Part shown: piece by piece, positions 33,755 through 46,300 of the stretch
How positions within the stretch are numbered: the first letter of the stretch is position 1
Layout: each line of letters opens with the position of its first letter
Source of the DNA: Rhododendron vialii
Taxonomy: Eukaryota > Streptophyta > Magnoliopsida > Ericales > Ericaceae
DNA: 64,000 bases
Assembly: GCF_030253575.1 (NCBI RefSeq)
Contig: NC_080563.1
Coordinates: forward strand, 14,837,001 to 14,901,000
Direction: 5' to 3'
Position numbers and translations under genes: made by a program
The notes under the pieces: generated by a model
Databases searched by the model: none
The model's input: only the letters and a program-made list of their open reading frames with translations
What the model was told of the DNA's origin: nothing

Positions 33755-34518
33755 CCTTGGCCTAATTAATTTGTTTCTCAGGAAATCCCTTTTCTCTGTA
33801 TTTTTGTTCATTTTGGCCTAATTAAATTTTTTCTCTTGAAACTCTATTTTACCTTTCATTGCAAGGGGGAGAGGAGAGAGAAATCTGAAAAAAATGGGTT
33901 TGCTGCTTCTTTTTCTTTCTCTCTTTTTTTTTAATGGGAAAAAGTTTGGATTTTGTGGATAATTCAAATTTTATTATATAGCAAACACAGAGAAATCCCA
34001 TCAAAACCTCGGCCTCGTAGCGTCTTTTAGCTTCATACGTGTTGAGAGGAAAGAGATTTGAAGGAAACACAAACACTGGTTCTTTAATGGGGGGGAGGGG
34101 GCAGAGGGTTTGAGAAAATAAGTGTTTCTTAAGAGCTTGAATTCCATTTGAGAACGAGATCATGGGCTCTTTGTTTCCTCTCTTCAATGGTGTTGTCTTC
34201 TACTCCTTCCTCCATAGCTGAACTTAAAAAAAAAAAATTGAAATTGTAAGCTTAACGACTGTTCAAATTAGTACGTGGGGTTTTGCGAGGATGAGGATGA
34301 GGGGTTTCATGGGTTTTGTAATTCAATTGGCTTTGAATCTTCGATCGGCACTGTTTAAAGTGTTCTGGAAATTTCAGAGAATAGTATAGGTCACAGTAAT
34401 AAGAGAAATAGTATAAAGGTCAATATGGTCATTTGGTTCTTAAATTGCAATCATTTCGGTACATGACATCATTGCATTGGTACTCACATAAAGTAGCTCA
34501 AAAAAGAGGCGCGTACAC
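33755..34518. other. Spacer
   Basis: No gene or bounded element recognised. Confidence 0.4.
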
Positions 34519-34660
34519 ACCACTATGGCCGCTGCTACTGCCACGAAAGAAACTTTTAATGCCACGACGTTTTGTATGAAGAGACTACTCTGCCCTCATC
34601 TCTTCTCCAGCTTAATTTCAATCATCATAATTGCCGTCCACCCACCCCACCGACAGAGTC

Positions 34661-34773
34661 ATGGATCCATCTCATCTCCATCTTTCCTTTCCCTTCGGCC
34701 CTCACAAAACCCACCGTTTTCAACTCAAATCGAAACGTTCAGATAAGAGAATAGATTGTTGGGTCCAAATCAG
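34661..34773 (+). other. Possible captured first exon inside the Mutator-like element
   Basis: An ATG-initiated frame of about 37 codons (MDPSHLHLSFPFG... to DCWVQI) ends at a canonical donor, preceded by a C/T-rich leader. The composition suits a leader or transit-type peptide. No homolog can be named, so this remains a candidate gene capture. Confidence 0.35.
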
Positions 34774-34928
34774 GTACGTTATTCAGCTTTTCAAAAGAAA
34801 AACAAAAGCACCAACGAACATCAGGAAGAGGAGAGAAACAGAAAATTAGAGCAGAGTTCCTTCTTTATTTCTTCGCGTTTTGCTCGATCATTGCAGATCC
34901 TTAATGATAAATGATAGGATTTGGCATG

Positions 34929-35683
34929 TGTGGGGGGCTGATTTCATCGTGACCTTCTTGAGCCTTTTTTCTTTCTTCTATAGATTTGTGGAAGTGCTGA
35001 ATTAATCTTTTATACCTACAGAATTGGAGGGGGTATTCTTCCGGAAAGAAGCTCCGACGAACAAGTCAGTAAGCGGAGCAAGGAGAAGTTTAGTCAAATT
35101 ATATGCATGCTAGGAGAGAGAAGAGAGTAATAATGAATTTTTTTCTAGACCCCTTTACTTGAGGAAATGGCCTTGTATTTATAGGCAAAGATGTAGAGTG
35201 CTGCACAGGCTGGATCTGCATTCCACGTACTTTGTTATGTTCGGATAATGTCACATGTCAGGAGCATTTATTAGGCACCGCTTCTTAGGAGATTGCAGAG
35301 CCGCGTTTGTCGGTGTCAGAAAAGTCACATCATTCAGAGATGTCACTTTGACTATCAGAGAAGACAGTTAGCGTATCATCAGAAGCTTCCACATAGGCGG
35401 TGTCCGAACAGATACGTTCCCGAATAAACGAAGTCTTTCCCGAACATTCACTAAGTAATCCGAACAATGATAACTTATCCGAACAAATGAAACCCGTTTA
35501 CACTCGGATTCCTATGACGTTCGGTGATACACAGAGGATCCTCGTATCCTTCGGAAAAAGGACCAACATATTATGCCAACCCACATCTTAGCCCACAGAT
35601 GAACCGAGACAACTAAATGATGAGCTCAAACAGAATCGACCCCTCTGAATTCCTTGAACCTTCGGACATTTCGGCCCCCTACA
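34929..35683 (-). mobile_element. Solo LTR, 755 bp, 5-bp target duplication
   Basis: It starts TGTGGGGGGC and ends GGCCCCCTACA, so the ends are TG...CA with a 10-bp inverted terminal repeat (one mismatch). GCATG flanks it on both sides (34924-34928, 35684-35688). A TATA box on the reverse strand (CCTATAAATACAAGG, about 35186-35172) suggests reverse orientation. No internal retroelement genes are present, so the element was reduced to one LTR by recombination. Confidence 0.9.
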
Positions 35684-35966
35684 GCATGATACAAGATTCA
35701 AAGGCTACAAATTACATGCAAATCTGGTTGTGTCTTGTGCTCAGTGAGGTTGGGTCCGGATCTGATTATTTGAGAGAAATCTAAATAGGTGATTGCAGAA
35801 CCATGTACGTTTACACAGAACATGATTGTGGGTCTGTTGAGAGAGAGATTGGAGAGGTCGGAGAGAGATTCCTGGACACAAAGGTTGAGGGTAAAGTTGT
35901 CACACTAAAATCAGTGTCGTGGCATTAAAAGAATGTTTCGTGTCATTAACACCATCCCACCACTAT

Positions 35967-37715
35967 TATCCCCCCTGTGGTTGACAGTAGATTTAGCCAA
36001 TAAACAAATATAAGGCCATGTTTGGTCATGCGATGTTGTAATTGATCTCACTCCTTGCCTACCTTTTTCCATGGCCTCTGTTTGCACTTTAATTTGCCCC
36101 TACTAATCGGGTGAGTACACATATGAGATTAAATTTCTTCCACTGCCCGACGGAAACTTTGGGTTTTCCACCACCATAATTTTGGACTGTTAATTGTCGA
36201 TTTGAATCGTTCATCTTGTATGTGCATTTGTTGCTTTTCGAGGAAGGATAATTGGCCAACTTCAAGCATATCAATGCTCTCTCTCTCACACATAAATAAT
36301 ACGGAGTAGAAGAGTTACATGAGTATATGATCATTTGAAGTTACTGTGTTACAGAATAACCTTACCAACACCAAATAACGCCACCCGAATATCTTTGCAC
36401 CAACAAAACCTGCAAGAGACATGGGATTAGCGGGCAGGTTGAGTGTCGATTGTGATTCATTTCATTCGTTATGATGTTTTGTACTCTCTATCATTGTAAC
36501 CTCTAGTTAATAAAATTTTCATTGTTGTTTAAAAAATACAAAAAACTAAAAGAATGAGAAGTATTTCCAATAACAATTTTGGGTTACACTTTATTGCATT
36601 TTGACAAATCGTTCACACTAATTCACAACTTGCGGGTAAGTGGAAACAACTCAACATTTTCAACAATAAAGAGTGGTTCATAAATTATTGCTTACCGGAA
36701 ACACACCCTAACCTAAATTATTCTATTATTTTGCAAGTTATTTTCGTCATTAAAGATTTTTTTTGTAATGTTTTGATTTCAAATTTTTCCCAACGTTAGG
36801 AATTAGCAAAGTAAAATATTATAGACAAAACTTGAAAAAAGTTGAGGAAAAAACCAAAAAAAAATCCAAAATATGTGTGTCTCTGTGTGTGTGTGTGTGT
36901 GTGTGGGGGGGGGGGGTGGGTTGGTTTGGGGGTGGGGGGTTTCAAATGAACTTTCCTTAAAGCTTCCAGTTATGATTTCAAATTCGCCATAATAATACTC
37001 CTAACAAAAAAAAATCTTCACAATAGATGCATGCGTAAATTATGAGAATTATACGAGAACTATTTAATTGAAATAAGTAATCAATTTTCTTTTCATTCGA
37101 GATCTGAATTTTCTACATTTTTTTGGAACATGATAGATATGCATTGATAAAAGGATAACAGTTTACAGATGACAATAAAACATAAAGGGGAACAGCAAAA
37201 ACAACAAAATGAGCAACGGATAGGGGATAGATAAACAAAAAGAAACGGCCCGCAGTAGCTCCTATCCAAAACGGGATTCCCCGTGCTGCTGGAAATATAG
37301 AAGAGGATTGCAATGCCCGTTTGGCTAGGCAGTGGGCTGGGTGTTGTAGTAAATAAATATGGAGTTGTAGTATTTAGTATACCATTATTTGGAAACCATA
37401 CAGTAGATTGAACATAACATATCTACCATTATGACTTAGAACTTAACAAACTGAGATTTCACAATACGATACATTCGTGTTTTGATTGTCTGACATGGTA
37501 TATATCCAGCAGTTCTTACAGAGAATTCATCAATTTTCAAGAATCAGTTCTTAAGTACTTCAAAATACAGGAAACTACAGCTAATTTGTCATTTGGATCC
37601 ATTCTGCAGTATTGGGATAGTCAAAACAATACACACACTGACCGGAATTACATATGAGGTGAAATGAAATCGAAATCCAATAACCAAAAAGACAACTTGC
37701 CCTAGAAAATGTCTC
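35967..37715. other. Intergenic spacer
   Basis: Contains a (GT)n plus G-run microsatellite at about 36878-36915. Nothing else recognised. The last 300 bp are probably the 3' region of the reverse-strand gene. Confidence 0.4.
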
Positions 37716-40700
37716 TTACACCCACAGCAATCTACCTTGGTACTCCACATTCTGTAGGACCTTACCATTTGGGGCAAGGGCTTGATGCCTCACTTTGGCC
37801 GCCTTAGCATTGTACTTCACTTGTAACCTCGGAAATGGCTGAGGGTGATCTTCCATACCAGATGATGACACGGTTGGCGAAATCTCATCAAGGAACTCAT
37901 CTGCAACATCTCCATATTCATCTATCTTGAGACGCCTTGCATACCATTTCAATCCCTGCGTATAAGAAACATAGTTTTTGCTTGACATTATTTAATGAAA
38001 AGCTTGTTAAGGGTTGTTATTTCCCTGCTTTGACAAACACAATTCTACACGCTTTTCTAGTCTTCTGATTCCACTGTTGTATCAGTGTTTTACATGGCAG
38101 CCTAGAAGCTCCTTGGAACAAAAGCTATTGATGAACAGGAAAAGAGAGATGAAAAAAACGGACAAGGAATCATTCTCAAACATAACTTGACAAAAGGTAA
38201 CATTAACTAAGAAACACCAACTACAACTGTAGCGTCACCCTCAAGGAAGGGAGAAATAGGCTCCAAGAGATCAGTAGCGGAGCTAGGATTTAGGATCCGG
38301 GGGGCCAAGTCAAAACAATCTTTTGTGCGAGGAAAATACAGAGAGAACTCAAAAGAATGTAGGTTTGTTTTGTTTTGAAATGGAAAATTTTAAAGTGACA
38401 ACAAGGTAGTCACAGCAACCCCAAAATGTTATGAGACTTTGAAAGTCTTTTTTCACCTCCCAGTTCAAACTAATTTTATCCCAAAAGGGGAAGGGAAGGG
38501 AGGGGGAGGGGGGGCTTGGCCACCCCCAGCCACTGAACAGCCCTGCCACTGCAAGAGATAATAAACTGTATGCCTGTTCTGGCAAAATCACAAGCCACCT
38601 AATGAGCATATGTAAGCCCACAAGAAACCTGTCTCCCAAGATAGGTCTGAGACCTCGCCTAAAGAAAAGTAGGTTTCCATGACCATGGTTCAGATTCACC
38701 CGAGACACTACAACCCTGACACCACTCTCAATAAACAAAGAAGCCACATCCAAAGTGCCGGTTGTGTAGATAATACATGCCTATGTCAACAAGGAAATTA
38801 CCATTCATTGGGGATAGTCGATTGACATATCATTCAAGTCTGGTAATGGTTGCAAGTATGTCAGTACTACGGTTCGCAATCTCCATCCAGGGTGGACAGG
38901 GGCGTTATCCCTCCCTCCCTCTGTCGCTCTCTCTCCCTCTCTCTCGCACTTGAAGAGCACCTCAACTCTTACCTCTCCACCCACCCACTCTGTGGCTGAC
39001 ATGATACCCAAACGGTGTGTAGCCAGCCAATAACCGACTACCAGTCAAGACTATGAGGATTCAAGCATAACTTGAGCATCCTTACAACACACTAAGCCAC
39101 TAATCACAAACAAACTCCAAATCATGTCTACAAAACCAGGACCTACCTGATAACCTGAGAAGGGCATCGCTCAGCATTCCCAAAGATTCTCGAGACATGA
39201 AACATCATCTTATTAAAGCATGTAATATATGTAAGCGGCCTTTCATGACCAATGATTGGCATTATGGCATGTAATATAGTTGTTTCCATTGCACACCTGT
39301 ACAATCCTGACCACTGTTCCATTACTTCCCTACAGTTACCTTCACTGGTTAAAAACATCTGTACTTAAATCGGTTTAATCCCTCACCCCTAATTTGCAAG
39401 TTGCAAAGGTTTGATTTATCCTTTTGCCCACTCTATTTTAATGAGTCTTGATGAAACTCCAAAACGCAAGAGACTAGGACATGCTTTGCATACACGAACC
39501 AAAACATGCTAACTATTGAAAAAAAGAGGCATGCAGAAGACATACCATTGAAATTAACCTCTGTTAAATGTGATGATAGAATCTTCTACGATGCAGATAA
39601 TAGTCACAACTAGTTTACCGAAAATGTAAAATTTGTTGAACAAATTAAATGACTATGAATAACACACAACTTAGTCACCCCCTCACCGGTTATTTCATTA
39701 GGTGTCAATAAACAAACTTGAACGAATTGCATCATGATTCCCACTTGTCTCCTTATCTATATTATAAAATACAGCAGTTTTTGTTTACACATACAAACAA
39801 GAGCACCTCTTCAGCCGTCAGATCAAATTTCCAATAGGTTATAGCCATTCAATCAACTCCTTAGGCAATGTTGTTGCCTTTTCTGGGGACAGACATATTA
39901 TTTCTTTATTTAACAACATGCCTTTCATTATCAAAACGTTTTCTTCTCCCTATTGTCAATCTTAAACTCTATTGTGGTGTTGTGCATTGTACATGTCTAC
40001 TCATCCATCAGAGAACTCTATTCAATTCCTTTCTTCCATCAACTGAGGTAACAATAGAAAAACATTATAGAAACTTTAGTCACAAAAGAATAAACTTAGT
40101 TTTTTGCTCTCTTCAGCCGTCGGATCAAATTTTCAATAGGTTATAGCCGTCCAATCAACTCCTTTAATAAATTTATTCTCTCCCTCCCTCTTTCCTTACT
40201 TATTAAACAATGTTGCTTTTTCTGGGGACAGACATATTATTTCTTTATTTAACAACATGCCTTTCATTATCAAAACGTTTTCTTCTCCCTATCGTCAATC
40301 TTAAACTCTATCATTGTGGTGTTGTGCATTGTACATGTCCACTCATCCATCAGAGAACTCTATTCCATTCATTTCTTCCCTCAACTGAGGTAACAATAGA
40401 AAAACATTATAGAAACTTTAGTCACAAAAGAAATTTCTTCCCTCAACTGAGGTAACAATAGAAAAACATTATAGAAACTTTAGTCACAAAAGAATAAACT
40501 TAGTTTTTTTTAGTAACAAGTTGTTTCACCTATTTCTTGGATGCATGAATCGAAGTAGTAGTGCTCGATAATTTGTCTCAGTTGTAGTAGGCCTGTAGCA
40601 TTCCTTTGATTTGAAAAGGGGAAAATTAACTCAAGTTGTAGCATTCAGCAACAAGAATCACTTTCAATCTTAAAGAAATTTAGCATTCGTTAACTTACGG

Positions 40701-43082
40701 GAAGTGGAGTTTTAAAACGATTCATTTTTTTTTTTTTGATTAGTTGTTGGTTGAACTATATTGTATACGGGTGTGATATAAGTATTGGTTGATTGTGATA
40801 GCTGTTAATGAATGGTTGTACATAAGTTAATTAGAAATATCATTTGGGTATGTGCTCCTACTTTTTCAATGGGTGTGGTATTATTTGTTGTGAAACTATT
40901 CTTAGAAGAAATAAACTATTAAAACTTTTCATTTGGGTTTGTTAAGTTGTGATCACTAGAAGGGAAGGAATTTTTTTTTTTGTAAGTTGTAATAAAAAAG
41001 TGTTGCGTCGCGGGTTTTTTTTTTTTATCGGCGTGTTGTGTCGTGCCTTTATCACTAGTACATTGATATGTTCCGCTTCTGTTAGCTTTCAAACTTGTTT
41101 CTTATTAACTCACGGTTTGATCGGAGAAAAATTAATAGTGTTGTACAAGGAGCTAGGAATGGAGCCCCTGATAACTTCTCATGAAATACTTAGAAAGGAG
41201 CTTACAGTCAATGGCCGAGCTTCAGCCACCGCGTGGCCAAAGAGGACACTTGGCCCCTTAATTTCTCAACATTTTCTTTTGCTTATAAATATAATAGTAA
41301 AAGTTCTTGGTAATTTGGCCATCTTAATTTCACATATGCCCCCTCAGTGTTTCCAACCTCTTCTTTTTCCCTTTCTTTTTCAACAAAACCCCGACAATTT
41401 GCCTTCTTTAAGTAATTAGATTACTCAAAGTCATCCCGTGTATATCCCATTCTATCTTCATTTTCACTAATTTGCTTTCTATTTATGTGTACACAAAAAT
41501 TATATATCAGCACACCAGTTATAATTACATTCAGCTCATCTTTGGTGAAGTGCGTAATGTGCCTGCTAACTTTGAACTTTTGGAGTTATTTGACAACAGT
41601 TCTGGGTCCAAATTCATGAGAGAATGTATACTGCATATAACTAGAACCCCTTTAGTTGAGAATTGAGAACTTGATGATCAGCTTATGCCGTGTCAAATGC
41701 AGAAAAGCTCTACGGAAAAGAAGAAATAAGACTACAGAGTATTAGCTCACTTGTAATAGGTCAATACAGGTTAGAGAAACATCATATACACATTGGTAAC
41801 TGCATTACACACTATGTAGCACCGACACGGACACGTGACCCGACACGAACACGCCCACACATAAATTTTAAAAAATTGGAGGACACAACACATTGGGGGA
41901 CATGATTATATTATGATATTACATGAATAAAAGCTACATATATAAGCTGTTATTGTGAATATGTAACATCATGTACACCCTATAATAAGTATCATTAAAT
42001 CATTCACAAAATTATTCCAGCAACAAGCGTTTCATCACTTAGGCGACATGATTATATTATGATATTACATGAATAAAAGCTACATATATAAGCTGTTATT
42101 GTGAATATGTAACATCATGTACACCCTATAATAAGTATCATTAAATCATTCACAAAATTATTCCAGCAACAAGCGTTTCATCACTTAGGCGTCTTTGTAA
42201 TCAATAAACCATCATGTCACACAAAAAAAGACTTCCCTACATTTTAATTAAAGCCTACTATTTCGTTCCCCCCCACCCCCCGCGCGTTGCGAGTGTCCGG
42301 AGCTTAGTCACGTAATCATTCAAAATGGCCTTCAATCACGCCCTCGATCCATGCACTAAAGAATTTTAGCTGTTTGGGAGGTTTTTGAAAGACACTTTCA
42401 CGCTCTTGCTCTCGCTCCTGCTCCTGCACCAGCCGCACATTATGTGACTTAAGTCTGGAGCAATTTTTAGAATGTCCCCGAACTTTCAGATTTAAGTGTC
42501 GGAGACGTGTCCCGAGAGTGTCGGTGTCCAGTAAGTGTTCCAACTCTGATACGGGACCTTCGACATGTCCCTACTACATACATGATACATTAAGCATCAT
42601 TTTTGCACTTATACTGAACACATTCTATTTGCCTCTCCTGAACTAATCTTCAGGCTCCGCCACCAGTAACCCCTGTTCTGAACCCCAACTACTACCATAG
42701 CCACTCTAAACTTTCCGTCAATTAGAGCATGAATTATAGCATCTAAATAGAAAGTTCCATTTATTGAACCAAACCACCGACGCTAATTGTACAACCAAAA
42801 TACCAGAATGAAAGAATTGAAGTAAAAATAATAATATCAGCGCAAAAGATTCACCTGGACGCCCCCGTCGCCGACAGCACAGGGAACGAGAACCGGGCCG
42901 AGCTGCAGCCTATCGACGGGCACTTTAACGGCCACGCTAAACCCTTTACGAGGGAGATTGTGGGTTTCTACTGCATCCAAGTCGGCATCATCGACGGCGT
43001 CAGCTTCGGCTTCGTCCCTCGCGTCGTGCTCCTCGTCCTTCGCAAACCCTAGAAACCCCGCGATCTTCTTCAAAAACCTCAT
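37716..43082 (-). CDS. Conserved plant protein of unknown function (155 aa, two exons)
   Basis: Exon 1 is 43082-42855 (MRFLKKIAGFLGFAKDEEHD, an acidic linker, then GFSVAVKVPVDRLQLGPVLV and GDGGVQ) and ends at donor CAG|GTGAA. Exon 2 is 37955-37716 after acceptor ACGCAG (GLKWYARRLKIDEYGDVADE, FLDE, PRLQVKYNAKAAKVRHQAL, ending VEYQGRLLWV, stop). The splice is in phase and gives 76 + 79 residues. I recall the same order (GFSV...GPVL.PC..GDGGVQGLRWYAK.LRIDEDGDVADEF) in unnamed proteins of many flowering plants, so it is a real gene, but no function is known to me. No signal peptide or membrane segment is obvious. The 4.9-kb intron holds an hAT element, a possible Helitron and tandem duplications. 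An inverted-repeat element sits about 225 bp upstream of the start. Confidence 0.85.
38272..38551. mobile_element. Non-autonomous hAT element, 280 bp, 8-bp target duplication (intronic)
   Basis: The ends are CAGTAGCGGAGC (left) and CAGTGGCAGGGC (right, reversed). CAAGAGAT flanks both sides (38264-38271 and 38552-38559). It lies in the intron of the 155-residue protein gene. Confidence 0.85.
39756..41058 (+). mobile_element. Helitron candidate (intronic)
   Basis: It starts TCTATATTATAAAATA after an A and ends ATCACTAG before a T, as expected for plant Helitrons (5' TC, 3' CTRR, insertion between A and T). A clear 3' hairpin was not found, and no Rep/helicase is present, so this is tentative. 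Confidence 0.35.
39807..40510. repeat. Tandem duplication of about 300-400 bp with inner 62-bp duplication
   Basis: CTCTTCAGCCGTC starts units at 39807 and 40109, and the following sequence, including GGGGACAGACATATTATTTC, is repeated with few changes. In the second unit a 62-bp segment is itself repeated (from 40371 and from 40433). Confidence 0.85.
41899..42190. repeat. Perfect 146-bp tandem duplication
   Basis: 41899-42044 and 42045-42190 appear identical and are directly adjacent. They are AT-rich and non-coding, lie in an intron, and their identity indicates a recent event. Confidence 0.92.
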
Positions 43083-43307
43083 CCCAGTACCAACCCAGTA
43101 TGCATGCGCAAATCTAGCAGACTGGAAAAGTTGGAAAATCCGTGTTGTTTGTTTCTGCTGCTGGTACTGCTGCGATAGCCGGCGGCGGCGGTTAGAGTTT
43201 CGGGGGAAATGGGAGATGCGGCGAGTGAAGAGGCAGGGGTGGGTTGGAAAAAAAGCTTGGTGCAGGAGGCAAGCAGTCTGGGGCCTGATTTGAGATCATA
43301 AGAGGGG

Positions 43308-43615
43308 AGTATTTGCGGTCCCGTATTTTATTCTCTAGTCCGTTAAAATTTTTTAATTATAGTTTACAGTTAGTTACCGAAGTGAGGTATATTTTTAGTA
43401 TATAATTATCGAAATATAATATTTTTTTAATTATTATTTATCGAAAATATATGTTCAACAGTTATTTATCGAATGTTGAATATATTTTCGACATGTAGTT
43501 ACTGAAATATAATCTTATTTTCAACAGCTATTTACCGAAATGTTATGTATGATTTTCAACAACTATTTACAGAAATGTAGTGGGTTAAGGGAAAAAATAC
43601 GGGACTGCGAATAGT
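43308..43615. mobile_element. Inverted-repeat MITE upstream of the 155-residue protein gene
   Basis: The left end AGTATTTGCGGTCCCGTATT and the right end in reverse (ACTATTCGCAGTCCCGTATT) pair over about 20 bp with few mismatches. The interior consists of irregular repeats of a TTATTTATCGAAAT-like unit. The target duplication is not resolved. Confidence 0.75.
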
Positions 43616-44998
43616 CGCCACTTTTTTTAATAAGCTGGAGAAATTTCTTTTGGGATATTCTTTTTTGAAAATTGAGTGAACTACACTAGGCTACCCTGTG
43701 GTTTGTTGTAATTATAGAGGGATCTGTGTTGGAGATCTTCAAATGACACGGACCTCCCGTCTACTTAGGGATTTTTCCCCTCATAGCTGCTTCTAACTGT
43801 TTTCTGTGAGTGTTGATTTTCTGCGTTCGGCCAAAGTTGGATTAGTTTTATCCCGTTTAGGTGTGGGGATACCTCATATGAAAATTAGCCATTGAGTCCA
43901 GGTAAACATGTAATTAGAATATATTAATTGGCTCCGTTTGTCATCGCTTATGCTAAGGGTCATAATTTTACTTGCGGGCTCAACCTGTCCGGCCTATCAG
44001 GTTTTAGCTTGACCTGATCTTGTCTGTCGACGGGCTAGCCCAATTTGTATAGCAATGAGTAGGGCTTGGGCGTGTGAGTTGAAGCCTGACCCGCCCATTA
44101 GTTTGGTTTGAAAGCTTGTCGGTTTACTAGGACCATCATTCTTAATTAAGCTTGCATTTTCAGTCTCGTTAAAAAAATATAGTTATTTAGGTCTCAAGAA
44201 ATAATCTTTCTTCGAATAACAGTATTCTATTAGTTGTTTAATCATCTCCTCGTACTAGTTGGAAAAAGAATGACCATATGAGCAACAAATATCGATTGTC
44301 ACCCGCCACCATCCCTCGTGGTAGCAAATCGCTTTTTGCCTTGCTTTGCTTGAATGACGACAAAATAACTTTGATTTTACTTTATGTGACAAGACAGTCG
44401 CAATTAAACACTCAAGTTAAAAAATTGAAAAACAACAATATTGACCGAGTGAATTCACGTATGCTCGTGTTATATGATCTTTTCCCAGAGATTGGCTATA
44501 TGACTTCGGGGGAATGATTGTTTTGAAACTAGATTGAGAGATAGAGACTCATGATCGGTTCACGATTTTCACTGAGACGTCGTAGATTTTATGAAAATGA
44601 TTGCTTGAGAGATAAATGAAGAGAAAGAGAGCGCAGAGAGATGAAAACCGGTGTTGTATGGTGGTGCATGATGGCCACGCAACAATAGTGATTGATAGGT
44701 AAAAAAAATATACTCCACATGAAGAGAAAGACCATGGATGAGACGGAGAGTTTATTGGTGAGTACACTAACATGAATGGTGAAAATAGAAAATGAGTAGT
44801 TATGTTTGGTAAAACATAGTTTATGTGCATTTAGAAATTTCATGTTCTTGGAAGTTTTACATTGTTTCTTTTTCATAAATTTTAAATCCCACTAAAATGA
44901 AGAGACTATAGAATACAAGGATAAAAAATACATAAAATCTCTTAAAACACAAATAAATATCCACCAAATTCTTAAAACAATCGACTTCTATATCTATA

Positions 44999-46272
44999 TC
45001 TATATTATCAAAATGTTAAGCATATAAATGAGGGCAACTTTTATAACCGTTATGTCACGTTCTATTAACTTTGTAGCCATCAAATCATTCAATTTTTAAA
45101 AGATATATAGAGAGTATTCTTTAATAAACCCATACTTGGCAATGTATCTCTATGTAAATATTACCTTTTGTGATCAAATAGGAAAATATCTAAATGGCAA
45201 CTAAGAGTATCCACAATGCTATAATAAAAAATTGATAATCAAAAGTTATGACATCACCTTTTGATTATTCATTTAAAAGTGAATAATCAAAAGTGAGTAC
45301 ATACCCGTTTCGGGACCCAAAAAAATGATCGGAGCCGCTCATTTTATTTAAAAATATTTTATTTATGGATCCTACAAAAAATAAACTCAATCCGGTATCA
45401 ATTAGGGTGTGTACGAAACATCCAACGTTGTCCCATAATTCAAGCTTGAATTCTAAAGCAAAGTTCGAAGTTTAGTAAACGTTCTTATCGATACTGAATT
45501 TAGCTTATTTTTTGAAAGGACCGTTAGCAAAGTATTTTAAACAAAATGAGCCGCTTCGATCATTTATTTGGGACCGAAATGGGCCCAAAAAACGTATGTA
45601 CATGATGTATGTACATAAACATATGCACTCATAGACTTTATGTTAAAATATTACTAAGGTTAGCAATGTAGATATTTATAATGACACATAATTAAATAAC
45701 CAAAATTTGTTACATCATCTTTTCAAATTATAAAAAATTTAAAAAGTGAACAGTAGAAAATAGTTTTCCTAAAAATAGTTTTGAAACTAATAAAAACTAT
45801 TTACTACTAGAAATAGAAAATAGTTTTTTGAAACTTTATTTTTTGGGAAAAAGACTAAAAAATTATTTTTAAAAAACTGTTTTCTAAAAAAATAATTTTT
45901 TTTTCCGAAAATATTGTTCTTAAAGAATAAGAGAGAGAGGAAAGAGAAGAGAGAGTAGAACATTTTTGTATAATAATTGGTGTACTTGATTGAGAATATG
46001 TAAGGTTTATTAAATTTGGTTATTGTCAAAAGATTGCTAGTTTTGGTTATCCAAATTCAAAAATTGATTATTTCTAAAAAAGTTGTTAAGTTTGATTATA
46101 GCACTGTGAGTTATATTTTGTATCAATATCATTAATTTTAAAAAGCTTTTACTTTTAATTATAGCACTATGGATAGGCTTTGTGGTGTTTACAACTTCGC
46201 ATAGGAAAATTAGGTAGAACAAATAATTTATTTAAAACTGTGTTACATTTCACGCCGTTTAACATCCGCTAG
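44999..46272 (+). mobile_element. Second Helitron candidate
   Basis: It begins TCTATATTATCAAAATG and ends ATCCGCTAG before T. Both termini fit the plant Helitron pattern, but the 3' hairpin is not evident. It would contain the fold-back element at 45295-45610. Confidence 0.25.
45295..45610. mobile_element. Fold-back element
   Basis: The left arm (GTACATACCCGTTTCGGGAC... to GATCGGAGCCGCTCATTTT) faces the right arm (AAAATGAGCCGCTTCGATC ... GGGACCGAAATGGGC ... GTATGTAC). The GATC(C/G)GAGCCG core is shared with the fold-back in the LEA intron. Confidence 0.7.
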
Positions 46273-46300
46273 TACTTAGCAACATTGCTAGTCTTTATAT

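Larger units (their letters stand above)
34528..35957. mobile_element. Mutator-like element carrying a gene-like fragment, split by a solo LTR
   Basis: The first and last 42 bases are inverted repeats with 33 matches (inner part CTTTTAATGCCACGAC in both arms). The 9-bp CACCACTAT flanks the element (34519-34527 and 35958-35966). Subtracting the 755-bp LTR and its 5-bp duplication leaves about 670 bp. The interior includes an open + strand stretch starting MDPSHLHLSFPFGPHKTHRF at 34661 and running to a good donor (CAG|GTACG, about 34773), which looks like a captured first exon. I do not recognise the peptide. Confidence 0.75.
43616..46300. other. Intergenic spacer with transposon remnants
   Basis: Includes an alternating GC-rich stretch (43975-44110) with GGGCT/AGCCC motifs, a possible second Helitron (44999-46272), and a fold-back element (45295-45610). 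No gene recognised. Confidence 0.4.

Noticed and set aside
41812..42553. Possible element bounded by CACCGACACGGACACGTG and GTGTCGGTGTCC-like sequence
   Set aside because: The ends are similar in composition only; no consistent inverted repeat or target duplication could be read.
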